Positions 32,036 to 44,654 of a stretch of DNA of 64,000 bases are shown one piece after another. The position numbers were made by a program, and so were the translations under genes. Below the pieces are notes generated by a model that saw only the letters and a list, made by a program, of their open reading frames with translations, had not been told where the DNA came from and did not search any database. How positions within the stretch are numbered: the stretch's first letter is position 1; every line of letters starts with the position of its first letter. Location of the stretch: the NCBI GenBank assembly GCA_963854835.1, contig OY978528.1, positions 40,594,960 through 40,658,959 on the forward strand. Direction: 5' to 3'. The DNA comes from Megamerina dolium. Its lineage: Eukaryota; Arthropoda; Insecta; Diptera; Megamerinidae.

Positions 32036-35000
32036 TTGTATAAAAAATGTGCAATAATACTTATTTCTACTACTATTGCTCCTACTACTACTTTTACAAT
32101 ATAAAAGACATTTAAATAAACATAAAAATTTTATAGTTTGCAGGAAAAGTCCAGATTTACATGTAATGTAATAAATGCAAACAAAAAATGTTCAACATTG
32201 ATAGTAGTTACAACACTTAGTAAGTTTTCCATAATTTCTGCCGAAAATTGTATTACTTTCTTTCCATACTACGGCAACACTGTTTGGGAATTATTGTTCT
32301 TGCTTGAGAGATGGTGTGTTTCTTTTCTGATCTTTAGTGTTTCCGCAAATTTCGTGCGATGAAGATCATGGAAGGGGGAATGAATTATGCCTTTAATGTA
32401 TTTCCTACTTCCCTTACCCTTGAGAACAGATTAACCTCTTACCCAGCCCGGCTTAAGATGCGAAGATTTAGACAGTACAGTCCATCAAGATAATACCCCG
32501 TAAAGAAGTATCGGTTTGACTGACAAGTATCGGTTGACTGCATTGAATAGCCAGCAGGTTGGATTCAGTCCCCATGTTTTCCCTATCGCCCTTTTACAGG
32601 CCTTTACGCCTGTAAAAGGGCGATGCTATGGTGGCCTTTTCAAATCTATGCAAAATATTCCTTTTCCAGTTTAGTTTTTGGTGTAGCATTACTCTTATGT
32701 AGGTAATCTAGGTAAGACACCCTCAAAAATTGGCTTTTGGAAAATCTTAAATGAAAATAAAAACTGTTTGAGAAAAATATTTTCCATTAAATTGGACAAG
32801 TTCATGTTTCAAACCGAAGACCTTATGCACTACACTATGATACGCACTATAGCGATTATAGCGCACTATAGTGCACTATATTTTTCATTTTCCAATAACT
32901 AATTTTCGTTTAAACATAAATTTTCAATTTACTTGCATTGGCCAATCGCCTGGGCGAGTATAATAATCGATCACTTAACTTCAAGCACTAATTAATTATG
33001 AATTTTGTATAGGCACATATAAGAATTACATTACAGAACAACAACGTGTCGGTATGTATTAATAATAAATACGTAATCTTCATCAATGATAGGTTTGTGT
33101 CTGTGTTTGTAATGAAACGTATTAAAAACTTCTTTCAAAACACGTCATGGGTCAACAATGTGGTTAGCCTTTATGTATATGAGACAATCATCTAAAAATA
33201 AGCAGATGAAACCAAAACAACAACACACAAATATTCTTAAGGGCAGGTAGAATATTTCACGAACTGAACTTTTATAGCCTGGGAATTAAAACATCAATCC
33301 GAAAAATCATAAAAAATCAAATCACTCCAAAAATGTAAAAAAATAACAATAAAAAGAGTCCTGACGAGTTTTGCCTGATAATAACAAAATAAAAAGCAAC
33401 AACAATCAACAAAGAAATTTAAAAGTAATACACACACATAGGCACACATCCATAATAATAACAATAGTGATGACTAAACCGATCAAGTAACTATCAGTAT
33501 GATCAGAATGATGAGAAAAATGCCAACGAATAAGAACAACGCAGAGAAAGACAAGAAATGCAGGTGTCAATTGACGAAAATTATCGAATAGCAAACAATG
33601 TCAACAAAGAGAATGCAAGAAAGAGGGGGAGATATAAAGAGAATGGCAGCACAATACATGATCACCAACGATTATCATTATTATAATCCATAATGGTCAA
33701 TATAAAGAAGAAGAAATGAACAAACAAGTTTAATTTTAAGTTTCAATGCTGACGAAAAAACTAGATCGAACAAATCACACAAAAAACGAAAAACTAAGGG
33801 CTACTAAGAACTACATTACCCGATCACTAGATTTACTTGATTCTTATACTCATTCATATGTATGTACAAATATCCAGCGAATCAAGAACAATCTAACAAA
33901 CATGGTTAAAACCTTATACCACTCGTACTGTGCTACAGCATCATCTTTCTTTCTTGATCGTTAAAAGTTAAATTCTAAGCAAACCCTTTTGGTTGAAGAA
34001 ATACAAACAAGAGACGTTTGCATTCAATGCATTCAAATATTTTGTAAAAGCCGATCAGGCGAAGATCATCAAGACAAATTATTCGAGATATTTTTCATTT
34101 TATTTTATTTTACTGGTCTTAGCCGCTTGTTGTGCCTACATATTGCTTGCTGATGGCAATTCTGAACATGTTGTTACATTCTTAAGCGCTTAACTCTTGC
34201 CCACACAATTTCAAATTTTCTTATTCCTCATACCTCATTACTACAGCTGCAGCCCCTTTTGATTCTTAGCATGATCAATGATCATCATCATATTTCTCTT
34301 CATCATCATCATCACACCTGCATCCATACAGCCATCTTCGCCATCAAAATCAACATCATCATGAACATTTAACTCACTCACGAATGATTGTAATGTGTAA
34401 AAAAAAATCAACAATCAATTTGTATACCACATTTCGAGAAGATGTGTCGAAGAATAACTATAGTAGGTACACTACCCAATATTTACGTACGTTTACTCGT
34501 ACTGGTACAATACTCGTATGTTAGAAAGCATATTAAAAGAACAACAAAATAGCCTCAAAACAATGATGACGACCACCACCATCACCACCATATAACTGAT
34601 CGTGCGAGTAGTGTGTGAACGAAACAGTTCTTCACCTACTCTCGCACGATCACTTATTAGTCTCTCGGCAAGTAGCACTTTTTTGTTTGTTTTAGGTTTA
34701 GTTTTTTTGCTTGCTGTCTACGTATTTGTCTGTGAACGCATAACACGATTAATAATGAAACGTTTGCTTTTAAATCACAATGTACCTATGACTACAACAA
34801 CAAAATCAGACTCAATTGTTGCTGCGCCAGATAGGAATTCCTGGAATCGCGTGATTTGATATACTCAGGTGCGTTCTTTTACAAATGATCATTCATACAT
34901 TGTTGTTGTTGTTCGTTCTTTTTTTCCATTCATTTATATATGAATAGTCGGTCTTCAATGCTAGTTAATTCGAATAGTACACTTGCATATGAAAAAGATC

Positions 35001-36846
35001 GTCCAAGCAACAAACTAGTCAACCGGACGATCGATTGACCGACCTACCGACCGACCAATCAACGAAACAACCAATTCAATACATGAATACATTAAGCAGC
35101 ACGTTTCTAAGGTGTTTAAAAAAAAAAACACAATAATCAACAACAACAACAACAAGACACGAAACAAATAAAATCCAAACTTATAGCCATGGTCATGATC
35201 GTGACGCATACTCGTAAATACGTACCATACAATATCAACAACAACAACATTGAAACGAAAACAAGTCAACATATGAGACGATTTCAAGTGTAGGCTAATG
35301 CTACGAGTACATACGAGATCATCGCCGCCACCTCCTCCTTCTCCTCTGCCTCCGCCTCAACGTTGATAGGAACAGTTGAGAAGCTGTTATAGACGGCTAT
35401 GCTATGATGGCGACGTTAACGATGTAACAATATTTTTTGAAAACACCTGAAGGTTGCATTAAATACTTTTACTCTAGCTCTTCTTCTTCTTCGTTTGCTC
35501 CTCTCTATTCGAATGCTCCCCTTGCAAGGCTACAGCAATTTAATCAATTTAATTTATTGAGTATTGTCAAATGTGTCAAATGAATCTAAATTGAATAAAA
35601 CACAAAACTTTAAAGAAAAACAAACTTTAGTACTATCTACCTTCCTCCGACTTCCATCCGTTTCCATAAGTGAAAATAATTTCTACGCGAACGGTGTAAA
35701 GCAATAATAAAACTGTATTTTGCATATTTTGTACAAAGCAACTCCATCTAACTTTGTCTTACTTCTACTCCATAGATTGTTTTTTCAAAGATCAGTTAAC
35801 AATGGTTGTGTTTAATCGAAAATCAATTTTCTCGACATGACCTCCTTCTGCAGCCCTTTAACTTTTATGACCATAAAAGGTGGCTACTCGGAGGGGAACA
35901 CTTAGGCCACTTGAATTAGCCCAATTGGCGCTAATGATGTAGCATTGAGAGGTGAATGAGGCTATCTGGAATGTAGAATCCTAAATGTGACTTACACCAG
36001 CACCAGGCATGTGCACATCAAATGCAAGGATATAGTAACAACGTCGCCGCTAAGCCCACACTTGTGGTGAAACATGGCCTTGACTCCAAATTTCCTGCAA
36101 ATGAGACCAATTGAAATTCAATATGAAGTGTATGAGGATTTTTGCATCAACCGAGTTCAAGTCTGTGAAACTCTTTGACCAATAAAAACCTAGCTGGAGC
36201 CCTCGACAAAAAGCTTGATAGATGCACATTAAATGTATAATTGGATTTAATACTATTTTTATTCTTATTCTTGTGACATAGCTACACTATTGTTTATCTT
36301 GTACTTAAATTTTTGAGGGCATCATCTGAATGATCATCCATGAAATACGCATATTCATACTCATAACACATTTTGAGCTAAGTATAGTTTAATGATCACT
36401 TACAATCATGCCAGTAGGGACAAAAAATGAGAATATAGCAGAAATTGAATAGCTTTTATTTGCAACGTAATAAATTAAAAAAATTACTTGTTACATGGAA
36501 AATAAGTTTTATGAGTTATATATGTACTTATTAAGTATATGCATAGACAGAGGTATGACATATGCACGTTTATGTGGGATAGGTTGAAAATGCAGACTAA
36601 AATTTAAAATATCAGTACAGAAACGTAAGAGCATAATGACAATCACAAATAAAATAAGAAAGAAATATTTAATAAATAATTTACTATGGCTATTTGGAGC
36701 GTGTTAATATGTAAATAAAAAAGTCTGACATTTACTGCATCATAACCATTTATGATATCACAGACATACATGGCTAAATATCAAATGATATTATTTACGC
36801 TCGTCGACTATTAAAGTCAACTGAAAATCAAAATAAAATCATTAAT
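32036..36846. other. Long AT-rich, CAA-rich region without genes
   Basis: Only short ORFs occur, none with recognisable domains. Simple-sequence patches include CATCATCAT near 34,280-34,320 and AACAACAAC near 35,140 and 35,240. Two palindromic features stand out (32,585-32,624 and about 32,829-32,881). It could be intergenic or intronic DNA, and nothing in the sequence decides which. Confidence 0.5.
32585..32624. repeat. Perfect 17-bp hairpin with 6-nt loop
   Basis: ATCGCCCTTTTACAGGC, loop CTTTAC, then GCCTGTAAAAGGGCGAT. All 17 pairs match. The loop is not T-rich and there is no gene beside it to terminate, so it looks like a fold-back duplication rather than a terminator. Confidence 0.85.
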
Positions 36847-39054
36847 AACATCGACTCGGATCACTACCTTGTTGCAGCTAAGGTGCGCACACGCTTATGT
36901 GTCGCAAATAACAAGAGAAGTCCCACACAGAGAAAGCTTGACGTCAGTAAGCTGCGATCACCAGAGACAGCAGATGCATTTTCCACTCGACTATCGGATC
37001 TGCTTATGCAGAACACTCCCCCACTTGATGATACATGCGCACGGTGGACACATATATCCCACTCCATGACTACTGCTGCCGAGGAGGTAATCGGTTACTA
37101 CCGGCCTCTGAGGAATGAGTGGTATGATCAGGAGTGTCGCGAAGCTACCGCAGAGAAAGACGCCGCCTACAGAAAAACCCTGCGTGCAGGCGTAACGCGA
37201 GCTGTTAAGGAGCGGTATAGAGAGAAAAGGAGTGCAGAGAGACGTCTTTTCAGGCGCAAGAAGAGGGAGTTGGAAAGACGCGAGTGTGAGGAGATAGAGA
37301 TGTGTACCGACAAGAATGAGACTCGAAAATTCTTTGAAAAGATCAAGCGCCTGAGTGGAGGTTTAAATCCCGGAGCCTCTTCTTGTCGTGATGGAAATGG
37401 GAATCTGTTTACGGATGTCCAGAGTGTACTGAGCCTATGGAGGGAACACTTCTCCACGTTACTGAATGGCGATGGTACGAACAATTCCGCCAGTGGAGGT
37501 GTGTGCCCGATAACCCCAATTACAGATGATGGTGTTGATATTCCACCACCCGACTATGACGAGGTTGAAACGGCCATTTTAAGGCTGAAGAACAACAAAG
37601 CTGCAGGTGCAGATGGCCTGCCTGCCGAGTTGTTTAAGACCGGAGGCGATGAGCTGCTCACCCGCATGCACCAGCTCATAAGCAGAATATGGTCGGATGA
37701 AAGCATGCCTGATGATTGGAGGCTCAGTGTTCTCTGTCCTGTACATAAAAAAGGAGACCCCACAATTTGCGCCAACTACCGTGGAATAAGTCTCCTGAGC
37801 ATCGCATACAAGGTTCTATCGAGCGTACTGTGTGAAAGGTTGAAGCCTATGCTCAGCAACCTGATTGGACCTTATCAGTGTGGCTTCAGACCTGGTAAAT
37901 CCACCATCGACCAGATTTTCACACTGCGCCAAATCCTGGAGAAGACCCAAGAAAAACAGATCGACACACACCACCTATTTGTTGATTATAAAGCCGCTTT
38001 CGACAGTCCGGTAAGGGATTATCTCTACGCAACAATGTCTGAGTTCGGTATTCCTGCAAAGCTCATTCGACTTTGTAGAATGACACTGCATAACTCCCGT
38101 TGTGCAGTGAAAATTGGGAAGGACCTCTCCGCACCGTTTAATACCGAACGGGGTTTCAGACAAGGTGATTCGTTATCGTGCGACTTCTTCAATCTTATTA
38201 TGGAGAAAATAATACGAGCTGCTGATCTACGACATAATGGCACTATCTTCAACAAAAGTGTCATGCTGTTAGCGTATGCCGACGATATTGACATAATCGG
38301 CATGAACACGCGAGCAGTCAGTGCAGCATTCTCAGAGTTGGAAAGAGAGTCGCGTCGGATGGGTCTCACGGTGAACGAGGGCGAGACGAAGTATCTAGTG
38401 TCAACAAACAAAGAGTCCCGGCGTCTTGGACAGCACGTCACTGTTGACAACTACGCTTTTGAAGTAGTAAGGGACTTTGTCTATCTTGGAACCAGCATTA
38501 ACAGCAGTAATGACGTCAGCTTGGAGATCATGCGTAGGATAACTCTTGCTAACAGGTGTTACTTTGGGCTGAGTAAGCAATTGAGAAGTCGAGCCCTCTC
38601 TCGAAGAACGAAAACTACACTCTACAAGTCTCTAATCATGCCTGTCCTAACATATGGCGCTGAATCCTGGACAATTTCCACCTCGGATGAGCGAATGCTT
38701 GGAGTTTTCGAGAGAAAAGTCCTACACAAGATCTTTGGACCTATTTGCGTTGGTGGCGAGTACTGAATAAGGTACAACCATGAGCTGTACGAGCTGTATG
38801 CCGATATTGACATAGTAAAGCGCATCAAAATCCAGCGGCTGCGCTGGCTAGGTCATGTCGAGCGAATGGAAGAACACGCTCCGGCTAAGAAGGTGTTATA
38901 TTCGGAACCCGCTGGAGGACGACGCAGAAGAGGAAGACCAAACCTCCGGTGGAAAGACCAAGTACTGGAGAACCTGACGGCGCTTGGAATTTCCAACTGG
39001 CGCCAGCTAGCGAAGAACAGAGATGGCTGGCGAAGCATATTATTTTCGGCCTAA
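36847..39054 (+). pseudogene. RTE ORF2 remnant of copy C2
   Basis: Open from NIDSDHYLVAAKVR through 38,763: NNKAAGADGLPAELF, LFVDYKAAFDSPVRDYLY (motif A), FRQGDSLSCDFFNLIMEK and LAYADDIDIIG. A CGA-to-TGA change then stops it at GGEY* (38,764-38,766); copy C3 has GAGTACCGAATAAGG there. The same frame continues to 39,054 (NLTALGISNWRQLAKNRDGW). Apart from truncation and this one stop the RT is intact, and its amino-acid sequence is very close to C1. Confidence 0.88.
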
Positions 39055-39100
39055 ATCGATATTCGGTTGTTATGGCCACATAAGTAAGTAAGTAAGTACT
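36847..39100 (+). mobile_element. 5'-truncated RTE-like LINE, copy C2
   Basis: Homology to copy C1 starts abruptly at AACATCGACTCGGATCAC, inside the endonuclease, and runs to the 3' tail CCACATAAGTAAGTAAGTAAG. Truncation at the 5' end is normal for target-primed reverse transcription. It lies opposite in orientation to C1 and in the same orientation as C3. Confidence 0.9.
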
Positions 39101-40245
39101 TACACATACATATACACAATACACATACATATATGTGTACATAAAGTATAACGCAACATTGAACAATCAGTTGGTCCGACCACCAACTTGGTCAACTAAT
39201 TGGCCACTAGTGGCATAATTAGTCAACATGTGTGACTTAGGTATAGTATAATACATTTGTGTATAGCAGTATTTATACATCACATTGTATGAATTGAGCT
39301 AAAATAAAAATAAAAAAGATACATATGCTTAATTGAGCATAAGCGTTATTATTGTTGTTCTTTTTATTGTGGTTGCCACATATTCCGCCTAGAACAAATT
39401 GGTGCTGATTTAATTCAGGCCACAAACAAACTATAAGTCATTCTTACTGATGCGATCGTAATTGATGATGGACTGATGAAATGCAAACATATTCTATATA
39501 ATGATCATACATATTATTATAGTCTAAAGGCAAAGGTATACGTAAGTATTATGATACTTGCGTCTTTGTAAAGGACCACCTAGCTGATACTTAAAATGTG
39601 GACAAAAGATGAGAAAATTGCAACGTATAAAATACGGCTTTATAAATATCGCACATAGAACTATATCTACCTATCTGCAGTCGTATGTATAGGTGATCAT
39701 AAGAAAGAAGAATTATTAGTGCTGCCGCAACAACTATAACAATTTATACGTCTTGACATTTTAAATTATTGCAATTACTTACTCGAATGTAGCCAAATTA
39801 GCCTCAGTATAGGTAGCTACCGCGAAAAGTAGGTATCTCAGAATATTTGCCACAACAAATTTTAATTAAAGCTACCGCAGAAGCAACTTTCATACTCTAC
39901 ACTTGCCATAACCTTTAACCAGAATTGCTACATATACATTCTTATAACAGTCAGTGAAAACCAATAGCATCCTTTGAATAAATAATCAATGCGGCAGCGG
40001 TGTTGGAAACCACATAAGTATGCAATTGATGACTTCGCTTGTAATTATGATCGTGATTCGTATATGTATATTATTATATGTAGGAACAACAATGATCGCA
40101 ATATCAATAGCAACCATAAACAAGTATAAAGGATTTAGTAGAATTTCAGGAGTACAAGCACCTTATTACTTAGCATCTTCTTTATCTAGTTGCTTTGTAA
40201 TGATAAAATATTTTCCCATAAGAGTTTAGAGAAAATGTGCTACGT
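39101..40245. other. Spacer between RTE copies, no gene seen
   Basis: AT-rich unique-looking DNA with no recognisable coding sequence. The ORF at 40020-40229 has no family resemblance. Confidence 0.45.
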
Positions 40246-40255
40246 AGATAGTAGT

Positions 40256-40843
40256 AGACGTCAGCCTGGAGATATTGCGAAGGATCACTCTTGCAAACAG
40301 GTGCTACTTTGGGCTAAGTAAGCAATTGAGAAGTCGAGCTCTCTCTCGAAGAACTAAAACTACACTCTACAAGTCTCTCATCATGCCTGTCGTAACATAT
40401 GGCGCTGAAGCCTGGACAATTTCCACCTCGGATGAGCGAATGCTTGGAGTTTTCGAGAGAAAAGTCCTACGCAAGATCTTTGGACCTATTTGCGTTGGTG
40501 GCGAGTACCGAATAAGGTACAACCATGAGCTGTACGAGCTGTATGCCGATATTGACATAGTAAAGCGCATCAAAATCCAGCGGCTGCGCTGGCTAGGTCA
40601 TGTCGAGCGAATGGAAGAACACGCTCCAGCTAAGAAGGTGTTATATTCGGAACCCGCTGGAAGACGACGCAGAAGAGGAAGACCTAACCTCCGGTGGAAA
40701 GACCAAGTACTGGAGAACCTGACGGCGCTTGGAATTTCTAACTGGCGCCAGCTAGCGAAGAACAGAGATGGCTGGCGAAGCATATTATATTCGGCCTAAA
40801 TCGATATTCGGTTGTTATGGCCACATAAGTAATTAAGTAAGTA
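40256..40843 (+). mobile_element. Short RTE-like LINE 3' copy C3 with clean TSD
   Basis: Target duplication AGATAGTAGT at 40246-40255 and 40844-40853, a 588-bp 5'-truncated element, and a 3' tail of AAGT units. The ORF2 end (from GACGTCAGCCTGGAG, frame 40275-40799) is open to its natural stop: KQLRSRALSRRTKTTLYKSL, GAEAWTISTSDERM and NLTALGISNWRQLAKNRDGW. Very close to C1 and C2, so recently active as a family. Confidence 0.92.
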
Positions 40844-40853
40844 AGATAGTAGT

Positions 40854-41734
40854 GTACAAATTATGAGAACCTTAAGAAATTAATGTAATTATGTATTGGT
40901 TTGACCATTAATCTGCTTCTCTTACATCATCTGATTTCGAATAATGCAATTATTGTTATAATAACCATAAGCAGTATGGTTTTAAATAGAGGGCGAGGAG
41001 CTTTTTGTAAGCAGAGTTGCACAGCAAGAGCTTATGTACTTTTATCCGTTGCGATAATTCAATGGTCAATACCCTTAGACTTTTGATAATCTAAACAAAT
41101 ATTTCTATTTACAGAGATCCAAATAAATGTGAGGCGTCCTCTTTCTACTCGAGAGTCATTATAAAATGCTTTAGTAAGATCGTGGTAAGCTGCTAAGCAT
41201 TGTACAAAGACTTATGTAGATCTTTAGATATGCCTGGCCTAGTACCACGCAAACTACTAACTTTAATAAACCTTTTGGACGAGCTACCGATATGACAATG
41301 CTTTTAATAGATATCCTACTTAAGAACCCTTCTAAATTACTTATTTGGTCATTATAAACACAATCGATTTTGGCAGTTGGAAACCTCAAAGGCGGACCAC
41401 GTTCTCCTCCACTATCGGCTTTCGAATTTAAACCCGTTTCCATTAGGTACGAAAACCGCGCTTCTTAACATGAGTTATCTTTCATATGTTCTCCACTATA
41501 GTGTAAATATTGATGTTAATGGTTCTAAGGTAAACGCCTTATATTTGATTCCTATTGGGGCAATTCTTGGGCACCTGTTGATCGATTTTGAGGTAATTTT
41601 GCCCACATAAACGTAGAGGTAGAGGCTGTGTATGTCGGAAAAAATATTGAGCAAGTTCAACTAATGATTTTGGAGTTACATTTTACTCTCTCAGAGGTGA
41701 TTCTTAGTCGATATGGGGCTATGTGCCAATTTTC
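40854..41734. other. Spacer, no recognised feature
   Basis: ORFs at 41171-41443 (minus) and 41377-41610 (plus) overlap and neither matches a family I know. They could be degraded TE sequence. Confidence 0.35.
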
Positions 41735-41850
41735 ATAGAACTTTTTGAAAGCATATTCATGGCAAATTGTAACTGCAAAAAAAAGTGCCAATTACGTGCC
41801 GCCAGTTGGGTAGCGTGCAAAATAAAAACCTTTCGACATCTTTTTGGAAA
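41735..41850 (-). mobile_element. Degraded SINE fragment
   Basis: Body-only match to the SINE family: GAAAGCATATTCATGGCAA, AAGTGCCAATTACGTGCCG, then AAAACCTTTCGACATCTTT. The head and tail regions are absent or unrecognisable. Confidence 0.55.
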
Positions 41851-41976
41851 AATATTATAGAAGTACAAATAATTAGGGTTAGAGATATACATATTTCTCA
41901 CCTTAGGGTCGATTCCGAAGCAACTATTATAGATATGTAGATGTTTATATGACGATTTTCTAAATTAGTATATATC

Positions 41977-42097
<121 letters not shown>

Positions 42098-42362
42098 AAA
42101 TAAATCTAATGAGGTTAGAGGTAGCATTTCATCCCCCTAGAAGTGACTCCTGTGCAGTGCAGAATGACGATTTGGGGGTAAGTATGTTTGCAAGAAATAT
42201 TGCGATTAAAATATCCCCTTAGAATCTCCCTGGGGGTACTGGGAGTGTTAAATGCTGTACAAAAGCCGACTTAACGGATGGAGACAAGGAGTAAAAAAGT
42301 AAAAGAAAAATGTTGAAGAGACGAATTAATCGGAGGTGAATATAAATTTTACTCTTTGTCAA

Positions 42363-42433
42363 TAGGGATCCTGGGATCCCGGTGTTTTTTAAGTTCCAAA
42401 AATCCCGGGATTAGTCGCATCAAAACCCGGCAT
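42363..42433. mobile_element. Possible hAT-type terminal fragment
   Basis: TAGGGATCCTGGGATCCCGG is followed by AAAATCCCGGGATT and AAAACCCGG: one start-like motif and repeated CCCGGGAT units, a layout typical of subterminal repeats in hAT transposons. It breaks off directly at an RTE 3' end. Assignment is by structure only. Confidence 0.3.
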
Positions 42434-42482
42434 TACTTACTTACTTACTTATGTGGTCATTACAACCGAAAATCGAGCCCAA
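42434..42482 (-). mobile_element. RTE-like LINE 3'-end scrap
   Basis: ACTTACTTACTTACTTATGTGG followed by TCATTACAACCGAAAATCGA is the reverse complement of the last about 45 bp of the RTE family (…CGATATTCGGTTGTTATGGCCACATAAGT), with the same AAGT tail. More diverged than C1-C3. Confidence 0.7.
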
Positions 42483-43170
42483 ACGTATTAATTGTCGTCT
42501 GTACAGTTACAGCAACTCATGGTACACAATACCTTTCATATCCCACAAAATGCAGGCTTTTTTACATTTAGGATTCTCGTAATATAAAAATGTTTCATTT
42601 GCAAGACACTACATAAAAGAGATGATGACTTCCGTGATCTGGTGTTATTTGACTTCTATAAGAGAATATAGAAACCGAACAAACCTTAAGACAAGATTGT
42701 TGAATTGATAAGGAGATATTGTGATTTTCTTAAACCTTAACATTGTCTAAATATGTATAGTAGCTATGGTATTCGCTACTATTCAGAAATTGTAGAACTT
42801 GATTATGTTATGATTATGCCCATACCAGACAAAATGCAAATTGTTTGTTGATGAATCGTGACTTATGCATGCTGTCGGCAACTATAAAATCAGACAGACA
42901 AACAGCTGCCAGTCTAATAGTGTTGCTGTTATTATTAGTTTGTAAATTTTTTGTAGCAAAAATATATTGTGTAATAGAATTTTTCTATTGTTGCCACTCG
43001 CTCACTATTTTATAGGAGGTATGTAGGTATTTTTGTCAACATTGCTGCAGTATTATTTGAATAGACCGAAAGAAGTACATACACATAAACAATTTTCATG
43101 GCAACCATAAAATATAAAGTGCAATCAGTCTTAGGACTGCAGGCACAATGTATCTTCGTAGTTTATGTAC

Positions 43171-43255
43171 AGGGTGATTTTTGAAGATCCTTCGGATTTG
43201 ATTTAAAAAAAAAACACATAAAATTTAGAGAAATGTATGAAATCTTTATTTGAGT
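43171..43255. mobile_element. Terminal scrap of a Tc1/mariner-type element
   Basis: ACAGGGTGATTTTTGAAGAT resembles the GGTGATTTTT start of the family seen at 48.67 kb. A T-rich block with TATGAAATCTTTATTTGAG follows. No coding part remains. It abuts the 3' end of the LOA-like LINE. Confidence 0.35.
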
Positions 43256-43398
43256 CGATTATTAGAGGGTTGTATTGCACTGCGATCCTAGGTCTATTGT
43301 GCACCCCGTCATGGTTTAGAGTATTTGCCTACATCCAGCATCCATATGGAAGTTTAGAATAGATCCTACCCTAATGGACTTCAGCAGATTTTCCGGTA

Positions 43399-43899
43399 TT
43401 ATAATTCCCCGAAGATTTTCATTCTTGTGCACATTCCCAGCACATGTTTTTCAGTTTCATTCTCCTTCCTGCAATATCGGCAGGTTTCATCCGAGAAGAT
43501 TACCAGTTTCGTTAGGTGATAATTCAGCTTGTCAAGACATTCCCACACAAGTTTTGACTTCACCTGGTTAGAGTTCAGTGCCTTGATAGCAGTAAGGATT
43601 TCAATCTTTCTATTCCGGTATTGGCGCATGATGTTGAAGTGGGCACACCTGTCAATCGCGTATATTTCTGTTTGATAGACAGTAGTATTGTTACCTAAAG
43701 TCTTCGAGTATTTGATCCCCGAGCCTATCACTCCTGCTCCGGCCCCTTCATTAGTGAAGGAGCCGCTCGTGAACCATGTCTTCATGTTCTGGTTTATTCC
43801 GTATGTTTTAGATATACCTTCCCATTTGTTTTTATTACTGAGCTCTGTTTGGAATCGCGTGATAAAGCTGAATTCCATATGAATTGAGTCCCTTGGCAT
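43399..43899 (-). pseudogene. RNase H domain of element B
   Basis: MKTWFTSGSFTNEGAGAGVI contains the RNase H strand that normally reads YTDGS, with the catalytic Asp replaced by Ser here. YSKTLGNNTTVYQTEIYAI carries the conserved Glu of the second motif. ETCRYCRKENETEKHVL near the C-terminus resembles the cysteine-rich tail common in this LINE group. It is in frame with the RT end across the SINE. Confidence 0.72.
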
Positions 43900-43925
43900 T
43901 CCGACTTCAGGGTGTTGTTTTATTA

Positions 43926-44282
43926 AAAAAATAAAAATAAATATGTGGCACTTAAAGCCCCAAAGGGCTCATTGGCCAAGCTTCTCTTCCATTACTGTTG
44001 TGCGTCTTAAATTTGGACAGTATTAGAAGGGACCTACTTATTTTAGCCGGTTCCGAACGGCAGAACACTTGTGACATCACTTTTTCTGAGCTTTGTCACA
44101 GAGTTCTTTAAGAAGCTTTTTCATGGCAAGTTGTTACTGTCGGAAGAATTGCCAATTGCTTGTCGACAGATGAATACCATTCGAAAGAAAAATCTTATCG
44201 ATATTAAATTTGTTATGCATCAGCCGGGGATTGAACCACGACCTACAGATCAGAAGGCGAACACACTAACCACTGATCTACG
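43926..44282 (-). mobile_element. tRNA-derived SINE copy 4 inside LINE B
   Basis: A 9-bp target duplication GTTTTATTA at 43917-43925 and 44283-44291. The tail side is AAATAAAAATAAATATGTGGC (T-rich when read in element orientation). The body is complete, with the head truncated by a few bases (…CCACTGATCTACG). It interrupts the LOA-like LINE between RT and RNase H. Confidence 0.9.
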
Positions 44283-44650
44283 GTTTTATTAGAACATCAT
44301 ATTTCTTGCGGTCCATCCATCTGCCTGGTCCGCTATTAACAGCAGTCATTTTCATGATAGCCCTCTTTGCTTGGGATTGAATGTGAATATGAAGAGGTGT
44401 AAGTTCCAAGAGAACTTCCAATGATGCTGTTGAACATGTACGCATAGCTCCTGTTATACATACGCATGCTAGTCTCTGAATCCTGCCGAGTATGGTAGTA
44501 ACAGTTTGAAGCTTTGTACTGTTCTCCCAGACGACAGCTCCGTAGCTTATCATGGGTCTAACGATTACAGTGTATATCCATCTCAGTATCTTTGGTGTGC
44601 AACCCCAACTTTTCCCTGCTATCGATTTACAAATCAAAAATATTCTAGTG
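44283..44650 (-). pseudogene. RT C-terminal region of element B
   Basis: KSIAGKSWGCTPKILRWIYT, VIVRPMISYGAVVWENST, RIQRLACVCITGAMRTCSTA and SLEVLLELTPLHIHIQSQAK are all in one frame and typical of the segment between RT and RNase H in LOA/I-group LINEs. No stop lies within it. The upstream side is cut by the unclassified repeat. Confidence 0.8.
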
Positions 44651-44654
44651 GACT

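Noticed and set aside
32585..32624. Rho-independent terminator
   Set aside because: The sequence is eukaryotic, there is no T-tract after the stem and no gene next to it.
34260..35290. CAT and CAA repeats as a CRISPR-like or tandem array
   Set aside because: There are no regular spacers or conserved repeats longer than a few bases. Simple-sequence drift in insect DNA is enough.
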